Shown in pieces: positions 7,985-17,519 of a stretch of DNA of 64,000 nucleotides; positions within the stretch are counted from its first letter, which is position 1; each line of letters opens with the position of its first letter. This stretch comes from DATLCF01 sp035526505 (GTDB lineage: Bacteria > Patescibacteriota > Saccharimonadia > Saccharimonadales > UBA4665), in contig DATLCF010000002.1 in assembly GCA_035526505.1 (NCBI GenBank), positions 372,001 through 436,000 on the forward strand, given 5' to 3'. A model generated the notes under the pieces. The model was not told the DNA's origin. It saw only the letters and a list, made by a program, of their open reading frames with translations, and made no database searches. Both the position numbers and the translations under genes were made by a program.

Positions 7985-8057
7985 ATGCTTGTTGTTACAT
8001 CCACACTATAGGCCATGCTGCAGCAGTGTTCAAGGGCGTACATGGAGTATCTATAAA

Positions 8058-8087
8058 GAAAGACAAGATCGTACGACCTTGTCTTTC
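8058..8087 (-). terminator. Intrinsic terminator for the single-domain VOC gene
   Basis: GAAAGACAAG (minus strand, 8087-8078) pairs with CTTGTCTTTC (8067-8058) around a 10-base loop and is followed on the minus strand by TTTATAG. It lies directly after the stop of the VOC gene at 8103. Confidence 0.7.
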
Positions 8088-8102
8088 GGGGTTAGACCGA
8101 GC

Positions 8103-8516
8103 CTACTTCTTGGCTGTAATATTCACCAGCCATTGTATGCCGAATTTGTCGGAGAACATGCCAAAGGTGTCGCCCCATTCGGCTTTTCTAAGTGGCACGG
8201 CCATCGTTCCGCCAGCTGACAGTTTGTCAAAATAACCACGCAGTTCTTCCTCGTTGTCGCCGCTGAGGGACATGCTGATGTTGGTACCGGGCTTGTAGTC
8301 CATGCCTGTGGGCGTATCCGAGGCCATGAAGGTTATGCCATTGTCGGCCTGCAGCATGGAGTGCATAATATTGTCCTCTTCGCTCGGATCGTGGGCGGCA
8401 TGGTATTCCTTAAAGGTGTGCAGCTCCAGCTTACCGCCAAATACCGACTGATAAAATTCCATAGCTTCGCGGGCGTTACCTTTAAAGCCAATGTATGGGT
8501 TCAGTTGGGTTTGCAT
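8103..8516 (-). CDS. PhnB-like VOC family protein
   Basis: This 137-residue single-domain protein of the VOC superfamily begins NPYIGFKGNAREAMEFY and ends with the DKFGIQWLVN strand typical of PhnB-like proteins. Members of this group probably dimerise to form two metal-binding sites; their substrates are unknown. A Shine-Dalgarno AAGGAG lies about seven bases before the ATG on the minus strand. It resembles each half of the two-domain protein at 4965-5867 and may be a paralogue. Confidence 0.85.
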   Translation of the reverse strand: MQTQLNPYIGFKGNAREAMEFYQSVFGGKLELHTFKEYHAAHDPSEEDNIMHSMLQADNGITFMASDTPTGMDYKPGTNISMSLSGDNEEELRGYFDKLSAGGTMAVPLRKAEWGDTFGMFSDKFGIQWLVNITAKK

Positions 8517-8642
8517 ACTATTTCTCCTTATTATTACTGCTGTGCTATTTGCTGGGATACAGTTTTATCATAGCATCAAAGGCAGGTTGGTGGCCGCGCC
8601 GTAAGATGTGCAATGCGGGAACGTGGTAACCTAGAGATATAG

Positions 8643-9878
8643 ATGGCTGCGCATAGTAATCAAACCTATTCCCACAACACCCCTCTAGTGTCTGCCCACG
8701 ATTTTTTGCATGATCCTACCGGCTTGCGGCAAACGCTAGAGGCACACAAAGCCCTGGAATTTCCGCCATACACCAGCGGCCTGTATCCGGCCTGTGCCCT
8801 GCCGCCCCATATGGCCCAGACAACCGGCTACGGCATGGCCTGGATGCGCGATAACGTCCATATTGCACACGCCTTGCAACAAAGTGGTAACAGTGCAGCA
8901 GCTGCCCGGACAGGCCAGGCTATTTTGAATATATTTAAAACGCATTACAGCAAGGACCCTGGGTCAAGACCGCCGGTACGGGTAGTGGGCGATACTCTGG
9001 CCGTGGACACCGACATTATGCGGAGCAAACAAAATGATTCGATCGGCTATGCATTGTGGCTGGCCAGCCGGTTTATAACCAATAATGTTTTAGAGCCGAC
9101 AAAAGAAAACATAGACACTGTTATGCAAACCGTGCGTTATCTGGATCATATCCAGTATTGGCAAGACGATGACAGCGGCCACTGGGAGGAAGCGCGCAAG
9201 GTCAATGCCTCTAGCATCGGTACGGTGGTGGCCGGCCTTAAGGCTGTAAAAGCTATGGGTAGGCAGACCAACCACAATATCGATCTGGATGAGCTTATAG
9301 GCAAGGGTGTCCAAAGCCTGCAGGCGATCTTACCATACGAAACGCGCCAACCAGCGGAGGCAGTGCGCCGCTACGATGCCGCGCTATTGTTTTTGGTGGA
9401 GCCCCTGAATATTGTTAGCCCGGAACAAGCCGAAAAAATTGTACAAGATATTTCGATCCACCTGGTGCGTGACAAGGGCATTATCCGCTATCCCGGCGAT
9501 ACCTACTGGGCACCCGATTTTAAAAGCGTTATGGATGCAGACGAACGCACTACCTCCGCACCGGGCAGGCTGGAACAGCGTAATTTGCTGGCCAAGGGCA
9601 TACAACAGTCCAAAACCGAAGCCCAATGGACATTGTTTGACCCCATCCTGTCAGTATATTGGGGCAGGCGCGGTAACCGCGAACGCCAGCTATTGCATTT
9701 GGACCGTTCGCTAGCTCAACTAACGCCCTCGACCGATGGCCAAATATGGCACTTGCCAGAAGCGTACTTTTTGGAAAATGGCCAGTGGGTACCCAACGAC
9801 CACCGGCCAATATTATGGGCTCAGGCCAATTTACTATTGGCACTTAATATGTTTGAGGCTACGACCAGCCAAGGCTAG
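8643..9878 (+). CDS. Glycoside hydrolase family 15-like (glucoamylase/phosphorylase-kinase-alpha-like) protein
   Basis: The 411-residue protein has the (alpha/alpha)6 toroid motifs of GH15: a YGMAWMRDN segment near residue 60 (substrate-binding Trp-Met-Arg-Asp), HWEEARKVNAS near 177-187 (with the candidate acid Glu) and a C-terminal WAQANLLLALN helix. No signal peptide or membrane helix is present, so it is cytoplasmic. GH15 enzymes release glucose from the ends of alpha-glucans or split trehalose. It is followed 42 bases later by a GT4 glycosyltransferase, suggesting a small alpha-glucan or disaccharide metabolism pair (inference). Confidence 0.75.
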   Translation: MAAHSNQTYSHNTPLVSAHDFLHDPTGLRQTLEAHKALEFPPYTSGLYPACALPPHMAQTTGYGMAWMRDNVHIAHALQQSGNSAAAARTGQAILNIFKTHYSKDPGSRPPVRVVGDTLAVDTDIMRSKQNDSIGYALWLASRFITNNVLEPTKENIDTVMQTVRYLDHIQYWQDDDSGHWEEARKVNASSIGTVVAGLKAVKAMGRQTNHNIDLDELIGKGVQSLQAILPYETRQPAEAVRRYDAALLFLVEPLNIVSPEQAEKIVQDISIHLVRDKGIIRYPGDTYWAPDFKSVMDADERTTSAPGRLEQRNLLAKGIQQSKTEAQWTLFDPILSVYWGRRGNRERQLLHLDRSLAQLTPSTDGQIWHLPEAYFLENGQWVPNDHRPILWAQANLLLALNMFEATTSQG

Positions 9879-9920
9879 AGCCACCTTGCCAAATCAGACC
9901 CCCTGTGCCACCATTGCTCT

Positions 9921-11009
9921 ATGCAGATAGCCACCATGGTGAAAGGGTACATTACTGCCCCCGCACCAAAAGATATCGTCTATGCCCCCATCGACTTGGC
10001 TATCCAGATAAGCAATGGACTGGCCAAGCGCGGGCACACCGTTGACTTTTATGCACCGCAAGGCAGCCACCTAAGCCCAGCCAAGGTTGTAACGCTTGGG
10101 CTAAAGCCGCTGGTAAAAAATTATCACGAATTTCACGATGCACTCATCGACCCGGCCTATCATTCCGACAACGTACTGGCCACCTGGGACCAGCGCCTGG
10201 CTGGCGAAATGTTCAAGCGGGCTGCCCGCGGTGAGTACGACCTGTTGCATTTTCACCACCCGGAAGTAGCCCTGCCGTTTGTGTCTATATATCCGGATGT
10301 GCCCGTGGCGTACACCATGCACGACCCAATCAGCCCCTTGCAGCGCCGCATGCTTAAAATGTACGAGACACCCAGCCAGCACCTGGTGACCATTTCGGAC
10401 AAACAGCGCGAAACCGCACCCGACCTCAATTACATTGCGACCATCTATAACGGCATCGATACCAAACACTTTGCACCTGGGCCAGGTAAGCGTAGCGAGG
10501 ATCTACTGTTCCTGGGCAGCATCTTGCCCCACAAAGGCGCCAAAGAGGCGGTGGAGGTTGCCCGGCAAACTAATAGCGGGCTGGTAATTGTTGGCCCCAC
10601 ATATCCCGACCACATAGATTATTTTCAAAAACACATTGCACCGTACCTGAACGAAAAAATCCGCTACATGGACCACATTGCCCATCACAAAACCTTGGCC
10701 TATTTCCAGAACGCCAAAGCGTTCCTGATGCCCATCCAGTGGGAAGAACCCTTTGGTCTAACCATGGTCGAAGCCATGGCCTGCGGCACACCGGTAATTG
10801 CATTCAAGCGCGGCTCGGCAGCAGAAATTGTCACCCACAACAAAACAGGCTTTGTGGTGGGTTCGGTGCATGAAATGGCCCAAGCAGTGGGCCGGGTGGG
10901 TAGTATTGACCCGGCAACCTGCCGCGCAACTGCCCTCAAACGCTTCTCGACCCAAACAATGATTGAGGGTTACGAGCAAGTATTTTCAGGCATTCTTGCC
11001 AAAAATTAA
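9921..11009 (+). CDS. Family 4 glycosyltransferase (GT-B fold)
   Basis: The 362-residue protein has the two Rossmann domains of GT4. The N-terminal acceptor domain contains HFHHPEVALPF near residue 110, and the C-terminal nucleotide-sugar domain contains FLGSILPHKG near 195 and the EPFGLTMVEAMACGTPV retaining-GT motif near 277. The donor and acceptor are unknown. It follows the GH15-like gene on the same strand and probably shares its transcript. Its 3' end overlaps the convergent GT2 gene by four bases (TTAA), with the two stop codons sharing bases. Confidence 0.85.
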   Translation: MQIATMVKGYITAPAPKDIVYAPIDLAIQISNGLAKRGHTVDFYAPQGSHLSPAKVVTLGLKPLVKNYHEFHDALIDPAYHSDNVLATWDQRLAGEMFKRAARGEYDLLHFHHPEVALPFVSIYPDVPVAYTMHDPISPLQRRMLKMYETPSQHLVTISDKQRETAPDLNYIATIYNGIDTKHFAPGPGKRSEDLLFLGSILPHKGAKEAVEVARQTNSGLVIVGPTYPDHIDYFQKHIAPYLNEKIRYMDHIAHHKTLAYFQNAKAFLMPIQWEEPFGLTMVEAMACGTPVIAFKRGSAAEIVTHNKTGFVVGSVHEMAQAVGRVGSIDPATCRATALKRFSTQTMIEGYEQVFSGILAKN

Positions 11010-11857
11010 TCGCGTAAATCTGGGCGGCGGGCATGTACCTTTTTGGCGTCAAAGGGCTGCGGACGCGCCCTGCCAATCTGCAGCCAGTGCCACGATTGTT
11101 TTAGATTGTTAACCACGCTTAACCCGTGGGAGTGAAATACGGAACACAGCGGCTCGCGCGCAATTACAAAACCATGCATCAGCATGGAGCGGGCAAGGGC
11201 AGTGTCTTCGCCACCACCAGCGTAGCGTTCGTCGTACCCGCCAAGCTGCTCCCATACCTGGCGTTTTACAATAGAACAGTTTGCGCCAAGCATACCACTG
11301 GAAGCCTTTTGCATAATGCGCGGTCCTAAAAACAGGGGCCACCACACGCTACCCCAACGCTCCCACCGGGAACCGTTCCGATTAACGAGCGGCCAGCTAT
11401 ATACACCGCCAAATTTTTCTTGCTGGCACCAGTACGTCAGGCTCCGGAACATCATACGGTTACTAAGGTTTGAGTGGCCCACTAGCGTAACAACATATGG
11501 ATACTTCGCAGCCCGAAAACCGACATTTAGGGCTACGGGATAGGTAAACGCCGCCTGGGTAAGATGTATTATTTTGGCCCCTTGGGCTTTAGCGTCGACA
11601 ACAGTATTGTCGGTCGAAGTAGTATCTACCACAATCACTTCAATCCGGCCATTAAACTCCTGCGCCCTAATGTCTGCAAATAACTGTTTTATAAATGCAC
11701 CGTCGTTGCGCGACCGAATGACAACGCTAATATCGGGGTCCGGCAACCCGGCAACAAGCGTGCCAACCTTGGCACACCGGGCCTGCAACCGGCGCTGAAT
11801 CCAGCGCCCCGTTAACGGAATACGTCCAAAATTCTGCGCGTGCAGTATAAAACTCAT
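11006..11857 (-). CDS. Family 2 glycosyltransferase
   Basis: The 283-residue protein has a GT-A fold: DISVVIRSRNDG starting near residue 42, an EVIVVDTTSTDNT segment with the first Asp, and a C-terminal GGYDERYAGGGEDTALARSM segment, the ED motif common to GT2 enzymes. The classical DXD is replaced by a GHSN-type segment, so metal binding may differ. No membrane helices are clear, although a hydrophobic WWPLFLG stretch could touch the membrane. CATAAT lies six bases before the ATG on the minus strand (11864-11869), again a leaderless layout. Its acceptor is unknown. Confidence 0.8.
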   Translation of the reverse strand: MSFILHAQNFGRIPLTGRWIQRRLQARCAKVGTLVAGLPDPDISVVIRSRNDGAFIKQLFADIRAQEFNGRIEVIVVDTTSTDNTVVDAKAQGAKIIHLTQAAFTYPVALNVGFRAAKYPYVVTLVGHSNLSNRMMFRSLTYWCQQEKFGGVYSWPLVNRNGSRWERWGSVWWPLFLGPRIMQKASSGMLGANCSIVKRQVWEQLGGYDERYAGGGEDTALARSMLMHGFVIAREPLCSVFHSHGLSVVNNLKQSWHWLQIGRARPQPFDAKKVHARRPDLRD

Positions 11858-11942
11858 TGCCCCATTATGACATAGGCCTTAGGCCGTGGAACTCGCAAAA
11901 TAAGCCGACATTTTAGGTATTATGTATACATGAATATACCAC

Positions 11943-12983
11943 ATGGTCATGCGTAGTCCGGTGCGCCTGGTGCGCAACACCGATGCTGGCCGTTTATTTG
12001 ACACCTTTTTGGTAAGTTCCATTGCCACGGTATTGCTGACGCGGTTATACCTAAGCCTTACCGGGTTCCCGCAAATTGGCGGCGAGTCCAATCTGCATAT
12101 TGCACACATGCTGCCAGGCGGGTTGCTAATGTTGACTGCCATTTTGATCATGTTGGGCGCGGTTAACAGGTCGTCGCGCGATGTATCGGCATTTTTGGGT
12201 GGTATTGGTTTTGGACTGTTTTGGGACGAGCTGGGCAAGTTTATCACCAAAGACAACGATTATTTTTTCCGGCCAACTGCCGGGCTGATTTATCTGTCGT
12301 TCGTTGGGCTATATTTGCTAACACGGTACGTTATCCGGCGCAGCTACCACCCCCAAGACTACCTGGCCAATGCCATTGACCTGGCCATGGAAGGGGCCAT
12401 TGGCGAGCTGGACCCGCGCGAATACCAGCGTGCCCAACAGCTGTTAGCCAAAGCAGATCGTTCCCACCCTATGTACCAGGCAACCGTGCAGCTATTGGAC
12501 CATGCCAAACCCACCCAAGCCTACACTCCGTTTTTTGTCGATAGGGCAGTGGCTCTTATCCATAAACCATTCCGGCGATTGGTGCAGCGCAGGGAATTTG
12601 CGCGCGCCCTGCTGACCCTGTTTTACATATACGGCTTGGCGCTTTTGTGCACCTTAGGCATCCTGCTATTTGAAGGTACCAGCCACCCCATAGCCCAGCT
12701 GTTGGCTAACCCCACGGCGCGTTCTAATAGCATTGCTGCTACTTCATCTATTATTTCGTCAATATACATTATTTGGGGCGCCTGGCTGTTACAGCACCGG
12801 CATACCCTTGGCGCGCTCCGCCGGTTCGAAACAGCGCTGCTTATCAATATTTTTATAACCCAAGTATTTTTATTTTTTAGCTATCAGTTTGCAGCCACGG
12901 TGGCATTGGTAGTAGCACTGTTCCTGCTGTTTTCGGTGCGCATATTGCTTACCGAAACCAAATCCAACAACAGTAAGGTTTGA
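11943..12983 (+). CDS. Polytopic membrane protein, unknown function
   Basis: The 346-residue protein has about seven hydrophobic segments, at roughly 19-38, 54-72, 82-96, 111-128, 222-243, 268-285 and 300-340. A soluble stretch rich in Arg and Ala lies between residues 130 and 215. I recognise no family. Conserved-looking polar residues in the membrane region (FGLFWDELGKF at 93-103) may be functional. Two in-frame ATGs (11943 and 11949) are possible starts. The stop and the next gene's start are one base apart, so it probably forms an operon with the hydrolase at 12985. Confidence 0.65.
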   Translation: MVMRSPVRLVRNTDAGRLFDTFLVSSIATVLLTRLYLSLTGFPQIGGESNLHIAHMLPGGLLMLTAILIMLGAVNRSSRDVSAFLGGIGFGLFWDELGKFITKDNDYFFRPTAGLIYLSFVGLYLLTRYVIRRSYHPQDYLANAIDLAMEGAIGELDPREYQRAQQLLAKADRSHPMYQATVQLLDHAKPTQAYTPFFVDRAVALIHKPFRRLVQRREFARALLTLFYIYGLALLCTLGILLFEGTSHPIAQLLANPTARSNSIAATSSIISSIYIIWGAWLLQHRHTLGALRRFETALLINIFITQVFLFFSYQFAATVALVVALFLLFSVRILLTETKSNNSKV

Positions 12984-12984
12984 T

Positions 12985-13689
12985 ATGATGACTGCAGATA
13001 TGGGCAAACATTTTATTATTTTTTCGCACGGTTTTGGTGTACGCCAGGATGACCGCGGGCTATTTACCGATATAGCGGCCAAGTTGCGTGGTATCGAGTG
13101 TATATTGTTCGACTACAACCAGGTAGACACAGCCACCAACACAATCACCGTAGCGCCGCTAAACGAACAAACCGAACGGCTCCGGCAGGTAGTAGATGCC
13201 GTGCGTACCCAAAATCCCGACGCCACCATTGACCTTATCGCCCACTCACAAGGGTGCGTTGTTGCAGGGCTGGCGAACCCGAGCGGCATTCGCCGTATTG
13301 TTCTGACCGCTCCGCCGCCAAAGTTGAGCGCCAAGGGTATGGTCGACCGCTGGCAGGAACGCCAGGGTATCCATTTTGACATCAACACTACATCGCGCAT
13401 TGTCCGGCAGGACAGGACTATTCTGGTGCCGCCGCATTATTGGAAAAGTCTGAGCGGCATTGATGCACAAAAACTATATAGCCAGCTGGCCGAGCATGCA
13501 CCCACAACAATCATTGCCCCAACGCAAGATGAGGTGCTTGGCAACGTCATATTCGACAACCTATCGCCAAAGATAACAATGATCCCCATGGACACTGGCC
13601 ATAATTTTGAAGGCAAGGCTCGTAGGCAACTAGCCATCACTATCGCCAAGGAATTAGGAATAGGTCAGGTAACTAACGAAGTAAGCTGA
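12985..13689 (+). CDS. Alpha/beta-hydrolase
   Basis: This is a 234-residue soluble protein with the alpha/beta-hydrolase fold: FSHGFGV near residue 13 (oxyanion hole), AHSQGC near 86 (nucleophile Ser in a GxSxG-like elbow with Ala in the first position) and a C-terminal TGHNF with the catalytic His near 207. The substrate is unknown. TAAGGT (12974-12979) lies five bases before the ATG, but the gene is also coupled to the upstream membrane protein gene. Its last 25 bases overlap the end of the convergent PurP-like gene. Confidence 0.75.
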   Translation: MMTADMGKHFIIFSHGFGVRQDDRGLFTDIAAKLRGIECILFDYNQVDTATNTITVAPLNEQTERLRQVVDAVRTQNPDATIDLIAHSQGCVVAGLANPSGIRRIVLTAPPPKLSAKGMVDRWQERQGIHFDINTTSRIVRQDRTILVPPHYWKSLSGIDAQKLYSQLAEHAPTTIIAPTQDEVLGNVIFDNLSPKITMIPMDTGHNFEGKARRQLAITIAKELGIGQVTNEVS

Positions 13690-14792
13690 TTGCTCTTAAT
13701 AGCTGTGCGCACTTCGCGGGCCAAGCGATGGCCCACGCTCAGCTGCTCGCCATACAAATAATTAGTGTAGGGGGTGAACATAGTGCCAGGGCTGCCCGGG
13801 ATGCGCATACTGACGTCAAACACCACCAGCTCTTCGCGCGGCGGGCCGGCGGTTATGGCGCCTTGCAGGGCAAAGGGGCCGATCATACCGGGCGGATAGT
13901 GCTTGTGCACTGCGGCCACAAACGATTCGCCAGCTACAAAAGCTTTTTCTAGCAGCGATTCCTTAATGGTTACTGTCTGGTGGCCGTTTTCGATGTACTG
14001 CGGTTGCACATGCTTGAGTACCTCAATCTGGTCTGGAGCAGGCAAACGCAGCAAGCCGTCCAAATTAGTTTGGCGCCGCGTGTCGGTGCCCAGCAGCTCT
14101 ATTTCGCCGCTTAAGGGCGAGTAGAAAAAGTTTAGGTTCAGTTGGGGACCCAGCACAAATTCCTCAATCACGGCCGAATGCAACGATTGCTCAGTAAAAG
14201 CACCGTCTGTAAGCAGGCGCTGCGAGGTTGTTTGGTATTCTTTATAACTGCTGGCCAAAAAGAACGAACGCTCGTAGGCACGGCCAATTTCGCTGGCTTT
14301 AATCATCACCAGACGGTCGATATCTTTGGGGTCCTTGAATTGCTTAGGAATTTTAATGCCGGCTTCTTGCAGTAAAAAGTATTGGTTATCCGGCTCGTCA
14401 CGCTCCTCTTTTCGTACCAGTATGCGGTTACCAATGATGGGTACGTTAAAGTCAGCCTCAATTGCGCGGTAATCACAGTACACCCAAAAGTAGCGGCTGT
14501 GCACAAAGAGGGTATTCAGCTTGCGCAACTGCTCCTGTACCTCGGGTTTTACAATATCGGCAAATTTTTCTACCAAAATAACTTCGTCTACGCAGCCTTT
14601 GTCGCCTTTGGTGCGGAAGTAGTGCGAATAGGTTTTGTCGCGGCCGCGTTCGGCCACCACCACGGTTTTAAAACCTTCGCGTTTGGCACCGCGGCAGACA
14701 TCTAGGGCGCTGTGGCCGCCCAGACTGCCAATATGAATATCTTTTTGGTTATACCCTTTAATAACGCCGGCTATGTCAGTCGGGGTAACCAT
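13665..14792 (-). CDS. PurP-like ATP-grasp protein, divergent copy
   Basis: The 375-residue protein is homologous to archaeal PurP (FAICAR synthetase: AICAR + formate + ATP). The DUF1246-type N-terminus reads HIGSLGGHSALDVCRGA at about 19-35, and an ATP-grasp and DUF1297-type C-terminus with VFDVSMRIPG near 325-334 follows. The glycine-rich ATP-grasp loop of the neighbour (FGAGGGKG) is replaced here by ASEIGRAYERSFF, so ATP binding differs or this is a separate PurP subgroup. The start overlaps the end of the upstream PurP gene by 17 bases, so the two are translationally coupled. No other purine-synthesis gene is in the window. Confidence 0.75.
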   Translation of the reverse strand: MVTPTDIAGVIKGYNQKDIHIGSLGGHSALDVCRGAKREGFKTVVVAERGRDKTYSHYFRTKGDKGCVDEVILVEKFADIVKPEVQEQLRKLNTLFVHSRYFWVYCDYRAIEADFNVPIIGNRILVRKEERDEPDNQYFLLQEAGIKIPKQFKDPKDIDRLVMIKASEIGRAYERSFFLASSYKEYQTTSQRLLTDGAFTEQSLHSAVIEEFVLGPQLNLNFFYSPLSGEIELLGTDTRRQTNLDGLLRLPAPDQIEVLKHVQPQYIENGHQTVTIKESLLEKAFVAGESFVAAVHKHYPPGMIGPFALQGAITAGPPREELVVFDVSMRIPGSPGTMFTPYTNYLYGEQLSVGHRLAREVRTAIKSNQLTSLVT

Positions 14793-15813
14793 TGCTTAAT
14801 ACCTCTGCTAATCTGTTTTGTTCGGTCGCCATGCGAATTTCGCGGGCAATTCTGCGGCCGGTACTCATAGGCACATCATACCGCAAATCGGCATAGGGCG
14901 AGCCGTTAATGTAAGGGTTGGTGCCAGCCACAATGCGAGCCGAAATCTCGAATACGTAAAATTCCAGATCGGGTGTTACCACGGTTTCCAAACAAAACGG
15001 GCCAAATAACCCACGGGGCTCTAACTTTTTAGATTGCTCTACCACTTTGCGACCCATATCAAATAGTTTGGGCAATAGCGATTCGCGCAACACCAGGGGT
15101 AGATTACCCATAATGTTATACGACGTTTCTATATTCAGGTCCATTTGGTCGCGGGCGCCAATGCGGCCAATAGAATCCACATTGGTTTCATAGCGGCGGT
15201 CCATACTCATTATTTCCAGTTCATCGGTTAGGGGCGAATAAAAATAATGAATATAGGCGGGCGAACCAACCACATATTCCTGAATAATATGCGGGCGGCC
15301 ATGGTGTGCGGCAATTTTTTTCTTAAATTCGGCCTCGTTGCGTGCTAAAAAATAGCCTTTGCCGCCCCCCGCTCCAAAAAACTTAATAATCACCGGGCCA
15401 TCAATATCCTCAGGTTTCTCATATATTTTGGGCAACACCAGGCCGGCTTGCTGCAACCACGCCCGTTGCTTTATGCGGCTTTCTTCCCACAACAAAATGC
15501 GCTTGTTGCCAAAGTAGTGGGGCTTAAATGCAATAATTTGGTCCATACTAAGGGCGTTAAAAAAAGAAGCGTGCGGGATAAGCACGACATTTTCTTTTAC
15601 CAGCTGTTGTTCCAACCCAGCAAAATCTTTAAGCGAATCTATTTCGATAATTTCATCGGCAACCCGAAAAGCTTTGTAGGCTTCCGTTTTGCCGCGCTCG
15701 CACACAACCAAGTTCCTAAACCCTTCGTCGCGCGCACCTTTTAAAATCTGCAGGGCAGAATGACTGCCAATAGTACCAATAGTAAATACTTGCTTCTTTA
15801 ATGCCGCCTGCAT
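14776..15813 (-). CDS. purP: PurP-like formate-dependent ATP-grasp ligase
   Basis: The 345-residue protein has the full PurP layout: DUF1246-like domain with FTIGTIGSHSALQILKGA (about 10-27), an ATP-grasp domain with glycine-rich loop FGAGGGKGYF (about 152-161), and a C-terminal domain with FEISARIVAGTNPY (about 296-309). In archaea PurP converts AICAR and formate to FAICAR in place of PurH. This is the canonical-looking member of the tandem pair. An AAGGGG segment before the ATG may act as a ribosome-binding site. An archaeal-type enzyme in a bacterial context suggests ancient transfer; the true substrate here is unproven. Confidence 0.75.
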   Translation of the reverse strand: MQAALKKQVFTIGTIGSHSALQILKGARDEGFRNLVVCERGKTEAYKAFRVADEIIEIDSLKDFAGLEQQLVKENVVLIPHASFFNALSMDQIIAFKPHYFGNKRILLWEESRIKQRAWLQQAGLVLPKIYEKPEDIDGPVIIKFFGAGGGKGYFLARNEAEFKKKIAAHHGRPHIIQEYVVGSPAYIHYFYSPLTDELEIMSMDRRYETNVDSIGRIGARDQMDLNIETSYNIMGNLPLVLRESLLPKLFDMGRKVVEQSKKLEPRGLFGPFCLETVVTPDLEFYVFEISARIVAGTNPYINGSPYADLRYDVPMSTGRRIAREIRMATEQNRLAEVLSNGYPD

Positions 15814-15981
15814 TAGATTTCAACCCCTTGCTATTTACGGTTAATACAACTATTACGTAGGAGTATACTATGCCGTCACTGTGTAAGCATAATCTTTTTA
15901 AAATGATCCTGTGCGCAAACGGATCGAACATGGTGTAGGGTGTTGAAATATAAACATAAATATTTTATAATTTATATCCCT

Positions 15982-17424
15982 ATGTCAGAATTGCTTACTC
16001 CTCAGGCCATCGAAGCGCCAACACCGCCCCTTTTGGTCAATGGGGGTGGCGCACCGCCACCCGTCGAATCGCACAGTACGGTAATGGACCGTCAAAACAG
16101 ACTGCCACGCTATGTTGCCGGAGCTCTCCTGGCTGGCGCCGCAATACTAACAAGCAACCTTGCCCCTCAAGAGCACCCTAAGGCGGAGGCAACTCCAGCA
16201 TTCGTCATACCGCCAGCCCACCCCCTACCCGAGCGCGGGCAAGTCGTATACCCGCCCATCAACAAGGCTGCTACGGATTTTGCCCAAGATATATTGCATG
16301 CACCAGAAAATCCGGACATTAAACATGCCGAAGCAGACCTATTACAAACCGTACAGCAAGCCGAGCCTCTTGGCCCTGTAAGGCTCGACAAAAGGCGTTT
16401 TCTTACCCCTTTTGAAAAGGACATTGCTCTGTTTAGCGTGGAACAAAAGGTAGCAGACGAAATGGGCTTGACCGTGCACAATCCAGAGCCATATCTTGCA
16501 CCTTTACGAGATGATTTGTACCCGCAAAATGGCAGCCAGGGGCAAGCTTCCTTGCCATTTGAAGTATATTTTAATGCCGCTAAAGAATACCTGCATAAGT
16601 TTGGCATATCAGCGCGGGTTAGCAATGACACAGAAGAATTAGCGTTCCACCAGCACTCGCCCACGCCAGAAGGGCTGGAAACGCCCAGGGCTAAAGAAAG
16701 TATGTTTAACATCATACGTGCTTTTGGCCGCATGCCCAAGGAGTACGTTCGTGATGTGGCAGGTACAAATGAGATTATTCTTACTGCCGGCTCTGGGCCT
16801 GTAGCATTTACACAATCAAACGACCCGCATGGTCACCGCAAAATTTGGTTCAATATGTCAAATCTCAGCACCCGTCCCGTGGTGTTTCATGAAATATTTC
16901 ACGATGCCGACAACGCAATGGGCGGCGGGTGGGAGGCTACAGATACGGGAGACACAGCGTACAATGCTATTAACACTGGCGCTACGTACGGCAAGCATTC
17001 AAATGCCAGGACGGTTACCGCCTTTTGGAGAGAGGTACACGATAAGTACGTTGAAAAACAAGATCTCCGACTAAAAAACAACATGTCAGGAGCCTGCAGT
17101 GTTCAGGCAAAGCTCCAGAATATGAAGGAGCAAGCCACTACCCTAAGTCTAGCAGACGCCTACTCCCGCAATAACATAGTCGAAGATAAGGCCGTTATAG
17201 GCGCAAACATACCCGACCAATACGGCCCCGTCGACATGCTTGACCCCACCACCCCCCGCATTGTTAGAAAATTTACGCTTTTGTATAGCCGGTTGGCATA
17301 CTATGCACCCCGAGTAGCCTTCTTTTTTAGCAAAACGAGCCAACGGGGCGACGAGCAGACAATACAGACCAGGGAAACATATTTTGAGCCCGACTGCATA
17401 ATACCGGTTACAGGGTCCAAGTAA
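15982..17424 (+). CDS. Membrane-anchored or secreted HExxH putative metallopeptidase
   Basis: The 480-residue protein has a Pro-rich cytoplasmic N-terminus and one hydrophobic segment at about 43-58, then a long extracellular part. A zinc-binding HEIFH sequence (HExxH type) lies near residues 300-304 in the context VVFHEIFHDAD, followed by GGGWEA. Two Cys residues in the C-terminal half may form a disulfide. No known family is recognised. The start at 15982 is preferred over a TTG at 15940 because TATAAT (15966-15971) and TATATC lie just before it. A second small HExxH-type protein with the same MSEL start is at 23796. Confidence 0.6.
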   Translation: MSELLTPQAIEAPTPPLLVNGGGAPPPVESHSTVMDRQNRLPRYVAGALLAGAAILTSNLAPQEHPKAEATPAFVIPPAHPLPERGQVVYPPINKAATDFAQDILHAPENPDIKHAEADLLQTVQQAEPLGPVRLDKRRFLTPFEKDIALFSVEQKVADEMGLTVHNPEPYLAPLRDDLYPQNGSQGQASLPFEVYFNAAKEYLHKFGISARVSNDTEELAFHQHSPTPEGLETPRAKESMFNIIRAFGRMPKEYVRDVAGTNEIILTAGSGPVAFTQSNDPHGHRKIWFNMSNLSTRPVVFHEIFHDADNAMGGGWEATDTGDTAYNAINTGATYGKHSNARTVTAFWREVHDKYVEKQDLRLKNNMSGACSVQAKLQNMKEQATTLSLADAYSRNNIVEDKAVIGANIPDQYGPVDMLDPTTPRIVRKFTLLYSRLAYYAPRVAFFFSKTSQRGDEQTIQTRETYFEPDCIIPVTGSK

Positions 17425-17519
17425 ACGCACGTCACGGAAAAGCATAATTTTTTAAGCTTTAGCAAAGGTTCGCCGCCTACAGTTATGGTTGTTCACTAAA
17501 CGGGGGACATACAATAATT

